Assembly (NCBI GenBank): GCA_025062095.1
Contig: JANXAZ010000008.1
Coordinates: forward strand, 41,681-105,680
Source of the DNA: Geminicoccaceae bacterium
GTDB taxonomy: Bacteria; Pseudomonadota; Alphaproteobacteria; Geminicoccales; Geminicoccaceae
DNA: 64,000 nt
Reading direction: 5' to 3'
Positions within the stretch are counted from its first letter, which is position 1. Each line of letters opens with the position of its first letter. The translations under genes were made by a program, and so were the position numbers. The notes beneath the pieces were generated by a model. That model worked only from the letters and a program-made list of their open reading frames with translations, had not been told where the DNA came from and ran no database searches. Shown here piece by piece: positions 18,278-26,490 of the stretch.

Positions 18278-19102
18278 GTGCGGATCAGCGTGGTCCAAAT
18301 GAACGCGGGCGAGGACAAAGCGGCCAATCTCGCCGCCGCCGAACGGCTCGTGAAGGCGGCGGTGCGCGAAGACCGCCCGGATCTCGTCGTGCTGCCCGAG
18401 GTGTGGACCTGTATGGGCGGCGGCGAGACGACCAAGCGCGCGGCCGCCGAGGTCTTGGGCGAGGAGGGCGAGGCCTGGCGGCTGTTGCGCGATCTCGCGC
18501 GCGGTCACCGCATCTGGCTGCACGGCGGCAGCCTGCTCGAGCGCGATCCGCGCGAAGAGAAGCTCTTCAACACCACGGTGGTGTTCGACCGCGACGGCCG
18601 CGAGGTCGCGCGCTACCGCAAGATCCACCTTTTCGACATCACCGCCCCCGACGGGCGCGAATATCGCGAATCGGCGACTTTCGGGCGCGGCCGCGAGATC
18701 GTCGTCTACGAGGCCGAAGGGCTCAAGGTCGGCTGCTCGATCTGCTACGATGTCCGCTTCGGCGAACTCTACCGCCGCTTGGCCGATCGCGGCGCCGAAC
18801 TTCTCGTCGTTCCCGCCGCCTTCACGCTGCACACGGGCAAGGACCACTGGGAGGTGCTCCTGCGCGCCCGCGCGATCGAAACCCAGTGCTATCTCGCCGC
18901 CGCCGCGCAGTGGGGCCCGCACCGGGCGGGAAACGAGGAACGCTGGAGCTACGGCCATTCGCTCGTCGTCGATCCGTGGGGGCTCGTGGTCGCGCGCGCG
19001 AGCGAAGGCGAGGGCTTCGCCACCGCGCGGATCGACCGTGCCCGCATCGCCCAGGTGCGCTCCCGCATCCCCGTGCACGCGCATCGCGTGCTTCCGGGCT
19101 GA
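18278..19102 (+). CDS. Nitrilase-superfamily amidohydrolase (Nit1/omega-amidase type)
   Basis: Cytosolic carbon-nitrogen hydrolase of 274 residues. The catalytic triad is readable: Glu41 (VVLPEVW), Lys115 ([10 protein letters not shown]) and Cys156 (CSICYDVRF). The segments [18 protein letters not shown] and [11 protein letters not shown] match the Nit1/Nit2 branch, which hydrolyses deaminated glutathione or alpha-keto acid omega-amides, so metabolite repair is likely. The GTG start at 18278 follows GGGGAGAGGAGG. A long upstream extension of the frame overlaps aspS antisense and is not real. Confidence 0.88.
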   Translation: MRISVVQMNAGEDKAANLAAAERLVKAAVREDRPDLVVLPEVWTCMGGGETTKRAAAEVLGEEGEAWRLLRDLARGHRIWLHGGSLLERDPREEKLFNTTVVFDRDGREVARYRKIHLFDITAPDGREYRESATFGRGREIVVYEAEGLKVGCSICYDVRFGELYRRLADRGAELLVVPAAFTLHTGKDHWEVLLRARAIETQCYLAAAAQWGPHRAGNEERWSYGHSLVVDPWGLVVARASEGEGFATARIDRARIAQVRSRIPVHAHRVLPG

Positions 19103-19190
19103 GGTCTCGGCACGCCCGTTGCCGTCCGGTCACGCTTCACCTAAGTGAAGTCGGAGCGCGCGACGAGCGCGGGGGTGGAGGCGTCGACAG

Positions 19191-19820
19191 ATGAACCGAA
19201 TCGTGCCGGGCGTCGCGCTCGCGGTGGCTCTCGCGGGTGGTGCAGCGCTGGCTCAGCCGGGCAAGGGCGGTCCCGACTGGCCCTGTACCCAGCTCTACGA
19301 TCCGGACCTCGTCCTCGCCCACGTCTGGAACGGCCCCGACCCGATGCGCCTGGGGGGACACTGGGCGGCGGATCCGCTCATCGCGCCGCTCGTGCCCAGG
19401 CTCGCTTCGACCGCCGTGCCGGTGGAGCGCGCGCTCGCGGAGATCGACGCCCTCGCCGAGCGGCTTCCGGAGAACGAGCGCGCATCCCGGCTCGCCCTCC
19501 TCGTCGCCGGACTGCACGAGGTGTTGGACGCCGAGCGCAAAAAGACGATCGAAGGTCTGTACAAGTTCGGTCGGGCCCAGCGCAAGCTCGCCCAGGAGAT
19601 CCGCGAGCGCAACGATCGACTCCTCCAGCTCCGCGCGCGAGCAGAGGCATCGGAGGAGGCCCGCGAGCTCGAGGAGACCCTGCAATGGGACCTCAAGATC
19701 TTCCAAGACCGGCGCTCGACCGTGAACACGATCTGCGCTCAACCCGACTTCATCGAAAAACGCTTGTTCGCTCTCGCCAAGCACATCGAAGCCAAGATCG
19801 GCCACGGTCGCGCCGGATGA
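19191..19820 (+). CDS. Secreted protein of unknown function, XoxF-region
   Basis: Exported protein of 209 residues; I do not recognise a named family. A clear signal peptide (IVPGVALAVALAGGAALAQ) precedes a domain opening with DWPCTQLYDPDLVLAHVWNG, then a helical, Lys/Arg/Glu-rich segment (AERKKTIEGLYKFGRAQRKLAQEIRERNDRLLQLRARAEAS split over about 110-165) that is probably coiled coil, and a lone Cys in VNTICAQPDF. ATG at 19191. It overlaps the next gene by ATGA and begins a plus-strand run ending in cytochrome c and XoxJ, so a periplasmic role near methanol oxidation is plausible. Confidence 0.75.
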   Translation: MNRIVPGVALAVALAGGAALAQPGKGGPDWPCTQLYDPDLVLAHVWNGPDPMRLGGHWAADPLIAPLVPRLASTAVPVERALAEIDALAERLPENERASRLALLVAGLHEVLDAERKKTIEGLYKFGRAQRKLAQEIRERNDRLLQLRARAEASEEARELEETLQWDLKIFQDRRSTVNTICAQPDFIEKRLFALAKHIEAKIGHGRAG

Positions 19821-20479
19821 AGGCGGCCGCGCGCTTGCTCGCCCTCGCCCTGCTCGCATCGGTCTGCACCGCCGGCGACGGCCGGGCGGAAACCGCGAGC
19901 CTGACCGAACTCCTCTTCGCTCCGGGCTTTTTGGCGGCGATCGAACGGCCGATGGTGCTGCGCTACCGCTACGAGCTCGGCGGCAAGGCCATGGACCGAC
20001 CCTACCGCAGCTCGGCCAAGCTCGAGATCCGCGAAATCGCAGCGGACGGCAGCAAGCGCGTCTGGCTCGACATGTTCGACGGCCCCAACCGGCGACGCAC
20101 CGGCCCGATCCCGGCCGTCGACCAGAACCCGCTTCTCCTCGCCTTCTTGCAGCGCGACACGGTCACCATGGCCAACCTCACGGGCGGTGCGCAGGGCTAT
20201 TTCCAGCAGCAGATCCGCCGCGCCTTCGACCGCCCCGTGACGGTGGAGGCCGGCACCGTCGTTTGGCAGGGCCGGACCCTCGAGGCGCGCACGATCAGGC
20301 TCAAGCCCTTCGCGAACGACCCCGCGATCGGGCGCTTTCCCCAGTTCCGCGACAAGGAATACGCCTTCACCGTCGTTCCCGAGGTGCCGGGGGGCTTGTG
20401 GCAGGTCCGGGTGCGGGTGCTCGATTCGGCGGGTTCGGCCTTTCTCGAAGAAACCCTGACCCTGGACGCCGTGGAATGA
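19817..20479 (+). CDS. Secreted protein of unknown function, coupled to neighbours
   Basis: Exported protein of 220 residues, family not recognised. A signal peptide (AARLLALALLASVCTAGDG) is followed by a beta-rich mature part: PMVLRYRYELGGKAMDRPYRSSAKLEIREI, RVWLDMFDGPNRRRTGPIPAVDQNPLLLAFL, and YAFTVVPEVPGGLWQVRVRVLD. The fold looks like a periplasmic lipocalin-like or outer-membrane-associated beta protein. ATG at 19817 overlaps the upstream stop as ATGA, indicating translational coupling. Position suggests a shared job with the other secreted proteins before cytochrome c and XoxJ. Confidence 0.75.
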   Translation: MKAAARLLALALLASVCTAGDGRAETASLTELLFAPGFLAAIERPMVLRYRYELGGKAMDRPYRSSAKLEIREIAADGSKRVWLDMFDGPNRRRTGPIPAVDQNPLLLAFLQRDTVTMANLTGGAQGYFQQQIRRAFDRPVTVEAGTVVWQGRTLEARTIRLKPFANDPAIGRFPQFRDKEYAFTVVPEVPGGLWQVRVRVLDSAGSAFLEETLTLDAVE

Positions 20480-20520
20480 CCCGCGTTTCCCTCTCCTTCG
20501 TTCGTACTGGATGGCGCGCG

Positions 20521-20865
20521 ATGCGTACGCTCCTTCTCTCCGCCGCCCTGACCGCAGGTCTGGCCGCCCCGCTGGCGGCGGCTCCCGCCGATTACCCCAC
20601 CGAAGCGCTGGCCGAATACGTGATGGGCTGCATGGCCGCCAAAGGGCAGACCCCCGACATGCTGCGGCGCTGCTCCTGCTCCATCGACCGCATCGCGGCG
20701 CGTCTTCCTTACGAGGACTACGTGAAGGCCGAAACGGTCCTGCGCATGCGCCGCGAGACCACCGGTCGCGACCAGGTCGTCATGTTCCGCACTTCGCCCT
20801 GGGCGCAGGAGATGGTCGACAAGCTCCGCCGCGCGCAGATCGAGGCCGATCTCGAGTGTTTCTGA
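20521..20865 (+). CDS. Small secreted cysteine-containing protein
   Basis: Exported protein of 114 residues. The signal peptide TLLLSAALTAGLAAPLAAA is followed by a helical domain with a cysteine pattern: YVMGCMAAKG, then MLRRCSCSIDRIAARLPYEDYVKAETVLRMRR, and a C-terminal DLECF. Four or five Cys suggest disulfides in the periplasm. An ATG at 20476 overlaps the previous stop as ATGA and would add 15 residues, but 20521 gives a standard signal peptide and is preferred. Family not recognised; context is the XoxF region. Confidence 0.7.
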   Translation: MRTLLLSAALTAGLAAPLAAAPADYPTEALAEYVMGCMAAKGQTPDMLRRCSCSIDRIAARLPYEDYVKAETVLRMRRETTGRDQVVMFRTSPWAQEMVDKLRRAQIEADLECF

Positions 20866-20971
20866 GGCGGCGGCGTGCCGCGGGGCTTGGCGAGAGGCGC
20901 ACGGGCATTATAGTCCTCCGCGGCCCGGCGCTCGGGACCATCGGGTATCGCGTATTCGGCGTTCAGGGAGG

Positions 20972-21430
20972 TTGATGATGCCTTTCGTCGGCGGCTTCCG
21001 CCTCGTTTCGCTCACCGTCGCGACCTGCGTGACGCTCGCCGTCGCCTCGTTCGCCGAGGCGGACCAAAAGGCCGACGACGAGGCTTACGAGCGTCCCTAC
21101 ACCATCTGCGGGCCCAACCAGGTCGACCGCGGCACCTACAACGGCTATCGCCGCTACCACGCCTATTGTCACGTCTGCCACGGTCCCGACGGGCTCGGCA
21201 GCTCTTATGCGCCCAACCTCGTCGAATCGCTCAAGGTCATGAAACGCGACGACTTCTCACAGGTCGTCGCCGGCGGGCGGCAGAACATCCAGGCCGGCAA
21301 GGAGAGCGTGATGCCGGCTTTTTACGAGGTGGCGGACGTGATGAACTACCTGGAGGACATCTATTCGTATCTCAAGGCCCGCTCCGACGGCAAGCTCGGG
21401 CGCGGCCGCCCGGAGCGGTGCCCGTCGTGA
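20972..21430 (+). CDS. Periplasmic c-type cytochrome, XoxG-like
   Basis: Secreted monohaem cytochrome c of 152 residues, probably the electron acceptor of the lanthanide methanol dehydrogenase. A signal peptide (VSLTVATCVTLAVASFAEA) precedes the haem site Cys65-His-Val-Cys68-His69. VMPAFYEVADVMNYLEDIYSYLKAR carries the likely distal Met (SVMPAF). ATG at 20972 or 20975 behind GGGAGG. Its GTGA-type overlap with the XoxJ gene (stop 21430, start 21427) makes a xoxG-xoxJ pair, which is the usual arrangement next to xoxF, although xoxF here is on the opposite strand. A further pair of Cys (TICGPN, ERCPS) may form a disulfide. Confidence 0.82.
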   Translation: MMMPFVGGFRLVSLTVATCVTLAVASFAEADQKADDEAYERPYTICGPNQVDRGTYNGYRRYHAYCHVCHGPDGLGSSYAPNLVESLKVMKRDDFSQVVAGGRQNIQAGKESVMPAFYEVADVMNYLEDIYSYLKARSDGKLGRGRPERCPS

Positions 21431-22311
21431 CCGGTTCCGGGGCGAAGCGGCGATCCTTCCTCGCGGCGGGTCTCGCGCTCGGCCTGAGCGTCGCGGTCGG
21501 CCCCGCCGCGGCCCGCGATCCCAGCAAGGGCGAGCTCCGCTCTCAGGTCGCCTTCCGGGTCTGCGCCGATCCCGACAACCTGCCCTTCTCCAACGAACGC
21601 GGCGAAGGGTTCGAGAACAAGATCGCCGAACTCTTCGCGCAGTCTCTCGGTCTGCCCGTTCATTACGTTTGGCATCCGCAGACGTTGGGTTTCGTGCGCA
21701 ATACCCTCGGTTCGCAGCTCTGCGACGTGATCATGGCGATCAACGCCGGTCACGAGCTCGTTCAGAACACGCGCTTTTACTATCGTTCGACCTACGTGTT
21801 GGTCTATCGGGCCAAGGACCGCGGCACCTTCGACAGTCTCGATTCACCGATGGCGGCGGTGGCGCGCATCGGTCTCGTCGCCAACACCCCGCCCGCCGTG
21901 CTCGTCGAACGGCGCGGGCTGATCGGCAACGTGGTCTCCTACAACCTCGTGGTCGACACCCGCGTCGAGCACCCGGCCAGACAAGCGATCGAGGATCTCG
22001 CCGCCGGGCGCATCGACATGGCCCTCCTGTGGGGCCCGATCGCCGGCTATTGGGCGCAGCGCAGCCCCGTTCCCCTCGAATGGGTGCCGCTTCGGTCCGA
22101 CCCGGGCCTGACCACGCCCATGGACTTCCGCATCTCGATGGGCGTGCGCTACGGCGAGACCGAGTGGCTCGACACGCTCAACCGCCTCATCCGCGAAAAA
22201 CAAAAGGACATCGACCGCATCCTCGCCGAATACGGCGTGCCGCTTCTGGATACGCGCGGGCGGCTGCTCAACCCGCCGCCTTGGCTCAAGGCGGGGGCGG
22301 GCCGGAGCTGA
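21427..22311 (+). CDS. xoxJ: XoxJ/MoxJ-like periplasmic binding protein
   Basis: Exported solute-binding-fold protein of 294 residues, the quinoprotein-dehydrogenase-associated type that helps activate XoxF-type methanol dehydrogenase. It begins with a twin-arginine-like signal (AKRRSFLAAGLALGLSVAVGPAAA). The mature part opens with FRVCADPDNLPFSNERGEGFENKIAELFA, a hallmark of this family, followed by YVWHPQTLGFVRNTLGSQLCDVIMAI and, near the C-terminus, LNRLIREKQKDIDRILAEYGVPLLD. GTG at 21427 overlaps the cytochrome stop. The chaperone-like role is from literature on the family. Confidence 0.86.
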   Translation: MTGSGAKRRSFLAAGLALGLSVAVGPAAARDPSKGELRSQVAFRVCADPDNLPFSNERGEGFENKIAELFAQSLGLPVHYVWHPQTLGFVRNTLGSQLCDVIMAINAGHELVQNTRFYYRSTYVLVYRAKDRGTFDSLDSPMAAVARIGLVANTPPAVLVERRGLIGNVVSYNLVVDTRVEHPARQAIEDLAAGRIDMALLWGPIAGYWAQRSPVPLEWVPLRSDPGLTTPMDFRISMGVRYGETEWLDTLNRLIREKQKDIDRILAEYGVPLLDTRGRLLNPPPWLKAGAGRS

Positions 22312-22602
22312 GGACCGGGCGCCGGCGCGCGGCGCTTTTCCTGCTCGCCGCGGCCGGCCTCGCCCCGCGTGTGCGGCGGGCTCGAAAGACAACGGGTCCG
22401 CCGGAAGCGGAGTGCGGCTCGCGGTCGCTGACCCCCGCTTCGCGCTTGCGAGCGGGGCGGCTCGTTCGCGGGCCGGGGTCGAAGGGCGCGAATTCGGGAG
22501 GGCCGATCTCCCCGCCACGGGGCTCCTCGGTCCGCGCGGCACGTCCTCGGGTCTCGGGCGGGCGCACGAGCTCGATCGCGCTCTGCGCGACCGACGGCGC
22601 TC
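22312..22602 (+). other. Gap with a possible frameshifted lipoprotein remnant
   Basis: Between XoxJ and the DUF3280-like gene there is no intact gene. The plus strand starts with a signal-like stretch in one frame (RTGRRRAALFLLAAAGLA). A neighbouring frame continues as ACAAGSKDNGSAGSG and LAVADPRFALAS and stays open into the next gene. Joined by a one-base shift they would read as a lipoprotein with a Cys lipobox. This may be a decayed gene or a sequencing error; it may also be coincidence. Confidence 0.25.
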
Positions 22603-23088
22603 TCAGGACCGTGGCGCGAAGACGACGTTCTCGATCAGAAAGCGCAAGCCGCGCAGCCAGCTCTCGTCGGTGTTGCCGCGGATCGACACGGATCCTTTGC
22701 GCACCAGCTTGCCAGTCTCGACGTCCGCGATCCTGAGCGTGATGTCGAGAATGAGGTTGCTCGTCTTGCCCACCCAGGCGAGGGCCGCCTCGCGGGCTCC
22801 GAGCTCGCGCGCGAAATCGAGCTCGCACCCGCCACATTCGCGCAGGCTCGCATAGGCCGCCGTCTTCGCCGCCACCGGGCCGAAATCGACAAGGACGTAG
22901 CCTTTGGCCCCGAGAAGACGGCGCAGCTCGGCCTCGGCGAGGCGGATGCGCGCCCGTTCGTCCTCGCGCAAGGGCTCGAGGCTCGTGTTCACGAACTCGA
23001 GAGGGAACAAGACGAGGCGCGTACCTTCCGCGCCCGCGGCCGGCGCGGCGAACAGTGCGAGGAGCAGGGGGATCGCGACGAACGACAC
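22603..23088 (-). CDS. DUF3280/DUF2380-like secreted protein, quinoprotein-associated
   Basis: Exported protein of 161 residues with signal peptide FVAIPLLLALFAAPAAGAEG. The mature domain reads RLVLFPLEFVNTSLEP, AEAELRRLLGAKGYVLVDF, a CGGCELDFARELGA segment (Cys-x-x-Cys) and VGKTSNLILDITLRIADVETGKLV. This matches the DUF3280/DUF2380 pattern of proteins often found near PQQ-dependent alcohol dehydrogenases; function is unknown. ATG at 23088. It lies 86 bp downstream of xoxF on the same strand, separated by a strong terminator, so it is probably expressed from its own promoter or by read-through. Confidence 0.72.
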   Translation of the reverse strand: MSFVAIPLLLALFAAPAAGAEGTRLVLFPLEFVNTSLEPLREDERARIRLAEAELRRLLGAKGYVLVDFGPVAAKTAAYASLRECGGCELDFARELGAREAALAWVGKTSNLILDITLRIADVETGKLVRKGSVSIRGNTDESWLRGLRFLIENVVFAPRS

Positions 23089-23115
23089 GGGCGAAACCTC
23101 GTGTTTTTCGGCAAG

Positions 23116-23149
23116 AAAAAGGACCCGGCGTCGGCTCGACGCCGGGTCC
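23116..23149 (-). terminator. Intrinsic terminator of xoxF
   Basis: Read on the minus strand, a perfect 13-bp stem (GGACCCGGCGTCG with a 3-base loop) is followed directly by TTTTTCTTG. It starts 26 bp after the xoxF stop codon. This is the clearest intrinsic terminator in the window. Confidence 0.92.
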
Positions 23150-23174
23150 CGCGCGATGGACTCGCGCGATCAGC

Positions 23175-24968
23175 TCACGGCAAGCTGAAGACGGTCAGCT
23201 GGCCGCCGAGCTGGGTGTAGTTGGAGAGCGCCTTGTAGGCACCCACGGCACCCAGGCCCGCCGTATCCTCGGTCAGACCCGCGGCGAGGCCGATGCCGGC
23301 CCAACCGCCGATGCCCGAGTACACGGCCAGGTACTGCTTGCCCCCGTGCAGATAGGTCATCACGTTGCCGATGATGCCCGAGGGGGTCTTGAAGCGGTAC
23401 AGCTCCCGACCGGTGTCCTTGTCGAGGACCTTGAAGTAGCCCTCGAGCGTGCCGTAGGCGACGATGTCCCCGGCGGTCGCGAGCACGCCCGACCACACCG
23501 AGAAGGGCTCGATGTTGAGCCACTTGTGGCCGCCGTTGATCGGATCCCAGGCGCCGATCGCACCGAGCGTGTCGCCACCCGGCGCGGGGTACATCGACAC
23601 CGTGGCGCCGACGTAGGGCTGGCCGGCGGTGTAGGTCACCCGGAACGGCTCGTAGTCCATGCACACCGTGTTGTACGGGATGTACATGAGCCCGGTCTTG
23701 GGGCTGTAGGCCGCCGGCTGCTGGTCCTTGGTGCCGAGCGCCGCCGGGCAGATGCCCTTGGTGTTGACGTCCTCGCCGTTGGCGTGGGTCGAATACCGCG
23801 GATCGACGTTCGGCCGCCCGGTCTTCAGGTCGACGTGGGTCGCCCAGTTGATCCAGGGGAAGGCCTTGTCGGCGCGCAAGAGCTCGCCCGTCACCCGATC
23901 GAGGGTGTAGCTGAACCCGTTGCGGTCGTGGTGGAAGAGGAGCTTGCGCGGCCGCCCCTGCCAGTTGGCGTCGAAGAGGATCATCTCGTTGACGCCGTCG
24001 TAGTCCCACTCGTCGTGGGGCGTCATCTGGTAGACCCACTTCGCCATGCCTGTATCGGCGTCGCGGGCGAAGATGGTCATCGACCACTTGTTGTCGCCGG
24101 GCCGCTGGACCGGGTTCCAGGTGCCCGGGTTACCCGAGCCGTAGTAGATCAGATTGAGCTCGGGATCGACCGAGATCCAGCCCCAGGTGCAGCCGCCGCC
24201 GATCTTCCACTGATCGCCCTGCCAGGTCTTGAGGCTCGAGTCCTTGCCGACCGGCTTGCCGAGCTCCGTGGTCTTCTCCGGATCCACGAGGATCTCGTTG
24301 TCCGGCCCCATCGAGTAGCCGCGCCAGACCCTCTTCCCGCTCTTGATGTCGTAGGCGGTCAAATGGCAGCGCACGCCGAACTCGCCGCCCGAGATGCCCA
24401 CGTACACCTTGTCCTTGTAGACCACCGGCGCCGAAGTCCCGGTCTCGCCCTTGGACGGATCGCCGTTCTTGGCCTGCCAGACGACCTTGCCGGTCTTGGC
24501 GTCGAGCGCGACGAGCGTGGTGTCGGCCTGGTGCAGGAAGATCTTGCCGTCACCGTAGGCGACGCCGCGGTTGACCGTGTCGCAGCACATCACCGGGATG
24601 ACGTTGGGATCTTGCTTGGGCTCGTACTTCCAGATGATCCGCCCGTCGGCGTTGAGGTCCAACGCGTAGACGATGTTCGGGAACGGCGTGTGCACGTACA
24701 TCACGTTGCCGATCACGAGGGGCCCGCCCTCGTGGCCGCGCAACACACCGGTCGAGAACGTCCAAGCGACCCGAAGGTCCTTGGCGTTGTTCTTGTTGAT
24801 CTGCGCCAGCTGGCTGTAGCGATGATGATAATAGTTGCCGCCCTGCATCACCCAAAACGCAGGGTTCTGCTGCAGCAGCAACAATTCCTCGTTCGCTTCG
24901 GCGAGCGATGCGCCGGCGAGCAACGCCGCCATCGCGACGCCGCAACCGAGCACGACCTTCGATTTCAC
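23175..24968 (-). CDS. xoxF: Lanthanide-dependent PQQ methanol dehydrogenase XoxF
   Basis: Periplasmic eight-bladed propeller quinoprotein of 597 residues that oxidises methanol or other short alcohols using PQQ and a rare-earth ion. A signal peptide (about 1-25) ends before NEELL, the usual XoxF mature start. The vicinal disulfide pair is Cys128-Cys129 (VMCCDTVN). Metal ligands are Glu196 (GGEFGVR), Asn280 ([10 protein letters not shown]) and Asp322. Asp324 in DEWDYDGVN is the extra aspartate that marks lanthanide enzymes; calcium-type MxaF has Ala there. The GTG start at 24968 follows GGAGG at good spacing. XoxG-like and XoxJ genes lie on the opposite strand. No pqq biosynthesis genes are in the window. 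Confidence 0.96.
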   Translation of the reverse strand: MKSKVVLGCGVAMAALLAGASLAEANEELLLLQQNPAFWVMQGGNYYHHRYSQLAQINKNNAKDLRVAWTFSTGVLRGHEGGPLVIGNVMYVHTPFPNIVYALDLNADGRIIWKYEPKQDPNVIPVMCCDTVNRGVAYGDGKIFLHQADTTLVALDAKTGKVVWQAKNGDPSKGETGTSAPVVYKDKVYVGISGGEFGVRCHLTAYDIKSGKRVWRGYSMGPDNEILVDPEKTTELGKPVGKDSSLKTWQGDQWKIGGGCTWGWISVDPELNLIYYGSGNPGTWNPVQRPGDNKWSMTIFARDADTGMAKWVYQMTPHDEWDYDGVNEMILFDANWQGRPRKLLFHHDRNGFSYTLDRVTGELLRADKAFPWINWATHVDLKTGRPNVDPRYSTHANGEDVNTKGICPAALGTKDQQPAAYSPKTGLMYIPYNTVCMDYEPFRVTYTAGQPYVGATVSMYPAPGGDTLGAIGAWDPINGGHKWLNIEPFSVWSGVLATAGDIVAYGTLEGYFKVLDKDTGRELYRFKTPSGIIGNVMTYLHGGKQYLAVYSGIGGWAGIGLAAGLTEDTAGLGAVGAYKALSNYTQLGGQLTVFSLP

Positions 24969-25105
24969 GACCTTGCCTCCGCAGTTGTTGTCGTGTGGGG
25001 TCGCATCCGCACGCCGATCGGAACCGCCCTCCCTCCCCGCCGGCACGCCGTCTTCTCGTGGATCGCGGCGCCCCGGCCCTCCGACCGATTCGCGTAAGCA
25101 CCGGA

Positions 25106-25134
25106 ACTTTAAAAGCAGGCGGCGGCGGGCGCAA
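25106..25134 (-). promoter_or_regulatory. Candidate sigma-70-type promoter of xoxF
   Basis: On the minus strand TTGCGC and TAAAGT are separated by 17 bp, about 138 nt before the xoxF start, in the only AT-containing patch of the 188-bp spacer between the GYD gene and xoxF. The match is partial; start-site mapping is lacking. Confidence 0.35.
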
Positions 25135-25156
25135 GCACGCCGCGCACCGCTCGCGC

Positions 25157-25450
25157 TCAGCCCAGCGAGGCGATGATCTCGCGATAGGCCGCCTCCGGAT
25201 AGGCCTTCATGGTGAGCGTGCGGACGTTGCCTTGGCTCACCACCTGCAGCGTCCAACGCGCCGCCACCGCATCATCGGGGGTCTCGTAGACCACCACCAG
25301 ATCGTAAGGTCCCATGGTCATGAACAGGTGCAGGATCCGCCCGCCCATCTCCTCGAGCATCGCCTTGGCCGCATCGAAGCGCTCGGGCGAGCGCTGCACG
25401 CTGCGGATCCCCTGATCGGTCCAGTTCACCAGTGCCACGAAGAGCGTCAT
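25157..25450 (-). CDS. GYD-domain protein
   Basis: Small cytosolic ferredoxin-like-fold protein of 97 residues with the GYD signature: [36 protein letters not shown], then [39 protein letters not shown]. The family is widespread and of unknown function. ATG at 25450 is preceded by GGAAGGGG. It sits upstream of xoxF on the same strand but appears to be a separate unit, since a candidate xoxF promoter lies between them. Confidence 0.85.
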   Translation of the reverse strand: MTLFVALVNWTDQGIRSVQRSPERFDAAKAMLEEMGGRILHLFMTMGPYDLVVVYETPDDAVAARWTLQVVSQGNVRTLTMKAYPEAAYREIIASLG

Positions 25451-25599
25451 CCCCTTCCTCCCCGTCGCGACGGCTCCTCCCGCCGGTCGCTCTTTTTACC
25501 ATGGCTTACCGTACCGCGGCCACCCGCGTCCGCCGCTTGCCGCCGTCGCCGCCCGAGGCGAGGATCGCCGAGGCGGGCCGAACGAGGCGGGGCGAAGGA

Positions 25600-26490
25600 A
25601 TGCGGATCGGCTTCGTGGGACTGGGGGCCATGGGCGGGCCCATGGCGGTCAATCTCTTGCGGAAAGGCTTCGCCGTGCGCGGTTGCGATCGAGCCGAAAG
25701 GGCACGGGCGGCCTTCGCGGCGGCGGGCGGGGAGGCGGTCGAAGACCCGGCCATAGCGGCCGAGGACGCCGCGCTGTTGGCGCTCGCGGTGGCCACTGCC
25801 GAGCAGGCGGACGAGGTCCTCGAAGCCGCCCTGCCGGCCCTGCCCGCGGGTGCCGCCGTCGTGCTCCACGCCACCGTTCCCCCCGCCTTCGCCCGCGCCC
25901 TCGGCGCGCGCCTCGCCCGCTCGGGCCACCTCTTCCTCGACGCCCCGATCTCGGGTGGACGGGCGAAGGCGGAAGCGGGCGAACTCGTGATCATGGCGAG
26001 CGGGTCGGACGCGGCGTTCGAAGCCGCGCGGCCGGCGCTCGAGGCGATGGCGGCCAAGATCTTCCGGCTGGGTGCCGAGCCGGGCCTCGCTTCGACGGTC
26101 AAGATGATCAACCAGCTTCTGGCCGGGGTGCACATCGTCGCGGCTTGCGAGGCCATGGCGCTCGGGGTGCGCGCCGGTGCCGATCCCGACACGCTTTTCG
26201 AGATCATCACGCAGAGCGCGGGCAATTCCTGGATGTTCGCCAACCGCGTGCCGCACATTCTGGCGCGCGACTTCGCGCCCCTCTCGGCGGTCGAGATCTT
26301 CGTCAAGGACCTCGCGATCGTGCTCGATGCCGGCCGCGCGCTGCGCTTTCCGCTGCCCCTCGCCGCCGCCGCTCACCAACAGTTCCTCGCCGCTGCCGCC
26401 GCCGGTTTCGGCCGCGAGGACGACTCCGCGGTCGTCAAGGTCTACGAGCGCCTCGCCGGCATCGAGGTGAAAGGTCGGGCCGGGAGCTGA
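25600..26490 (+). CDS. 3-hydroxyisobutyrate dehydrogenase family, L-threonate dehydrogenase-like
   Basis: NAD-dependent beta-hydroxyacid dehydrogenase of 296 residues. The Rossmann motif FVGLGAMGGPMAVNLL opens the protein. The substrate segment is DAPISGGRAKAEAGEL and the catalytic lysine lies in TVKMINQLLAGVH. The C-terminal part, especially AGNSWMFANRVPHIL, SAVEIFVKDLAIVLDAGRAL, FPLPLAA and GREDDSAVVKVY, resembles remembered L-threonate dehydrogenase LtnD more than MmsB or GarR. ATG at 25600. The other steps of threonate catabolism (OtnK/OtnC-type kinase and aldolase) are not in the window, so the function is tentative. It overlaps the AI-2E family gene by one base (TGATG). Confidence 0.83.
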   Translation: MRIGFVGLGAMGGPMAVNLLRKGFAVRGCDRAERARAAFAAAGGEAVEDPAIAAEDAALLALAVATAEQADEVLEAALPALPAGAAVVLHATVPPAFARALGARLARSGHLFLDAPISGGRAKAEAGELVIMASGSDAAFEAARPALEAMAAKIFRLGAEPGLASTVKMINQLLAGVHIVAACEAMALGVRAGADPDTLFEIITQSAGNSWMFANRVPHILARDFAPLSAVEIFVKDLAIVLDAGRALRFPLPLAAAAHQQFLAAAAAGFGREDDSAVVKVYERLAGIEVKGRAGS

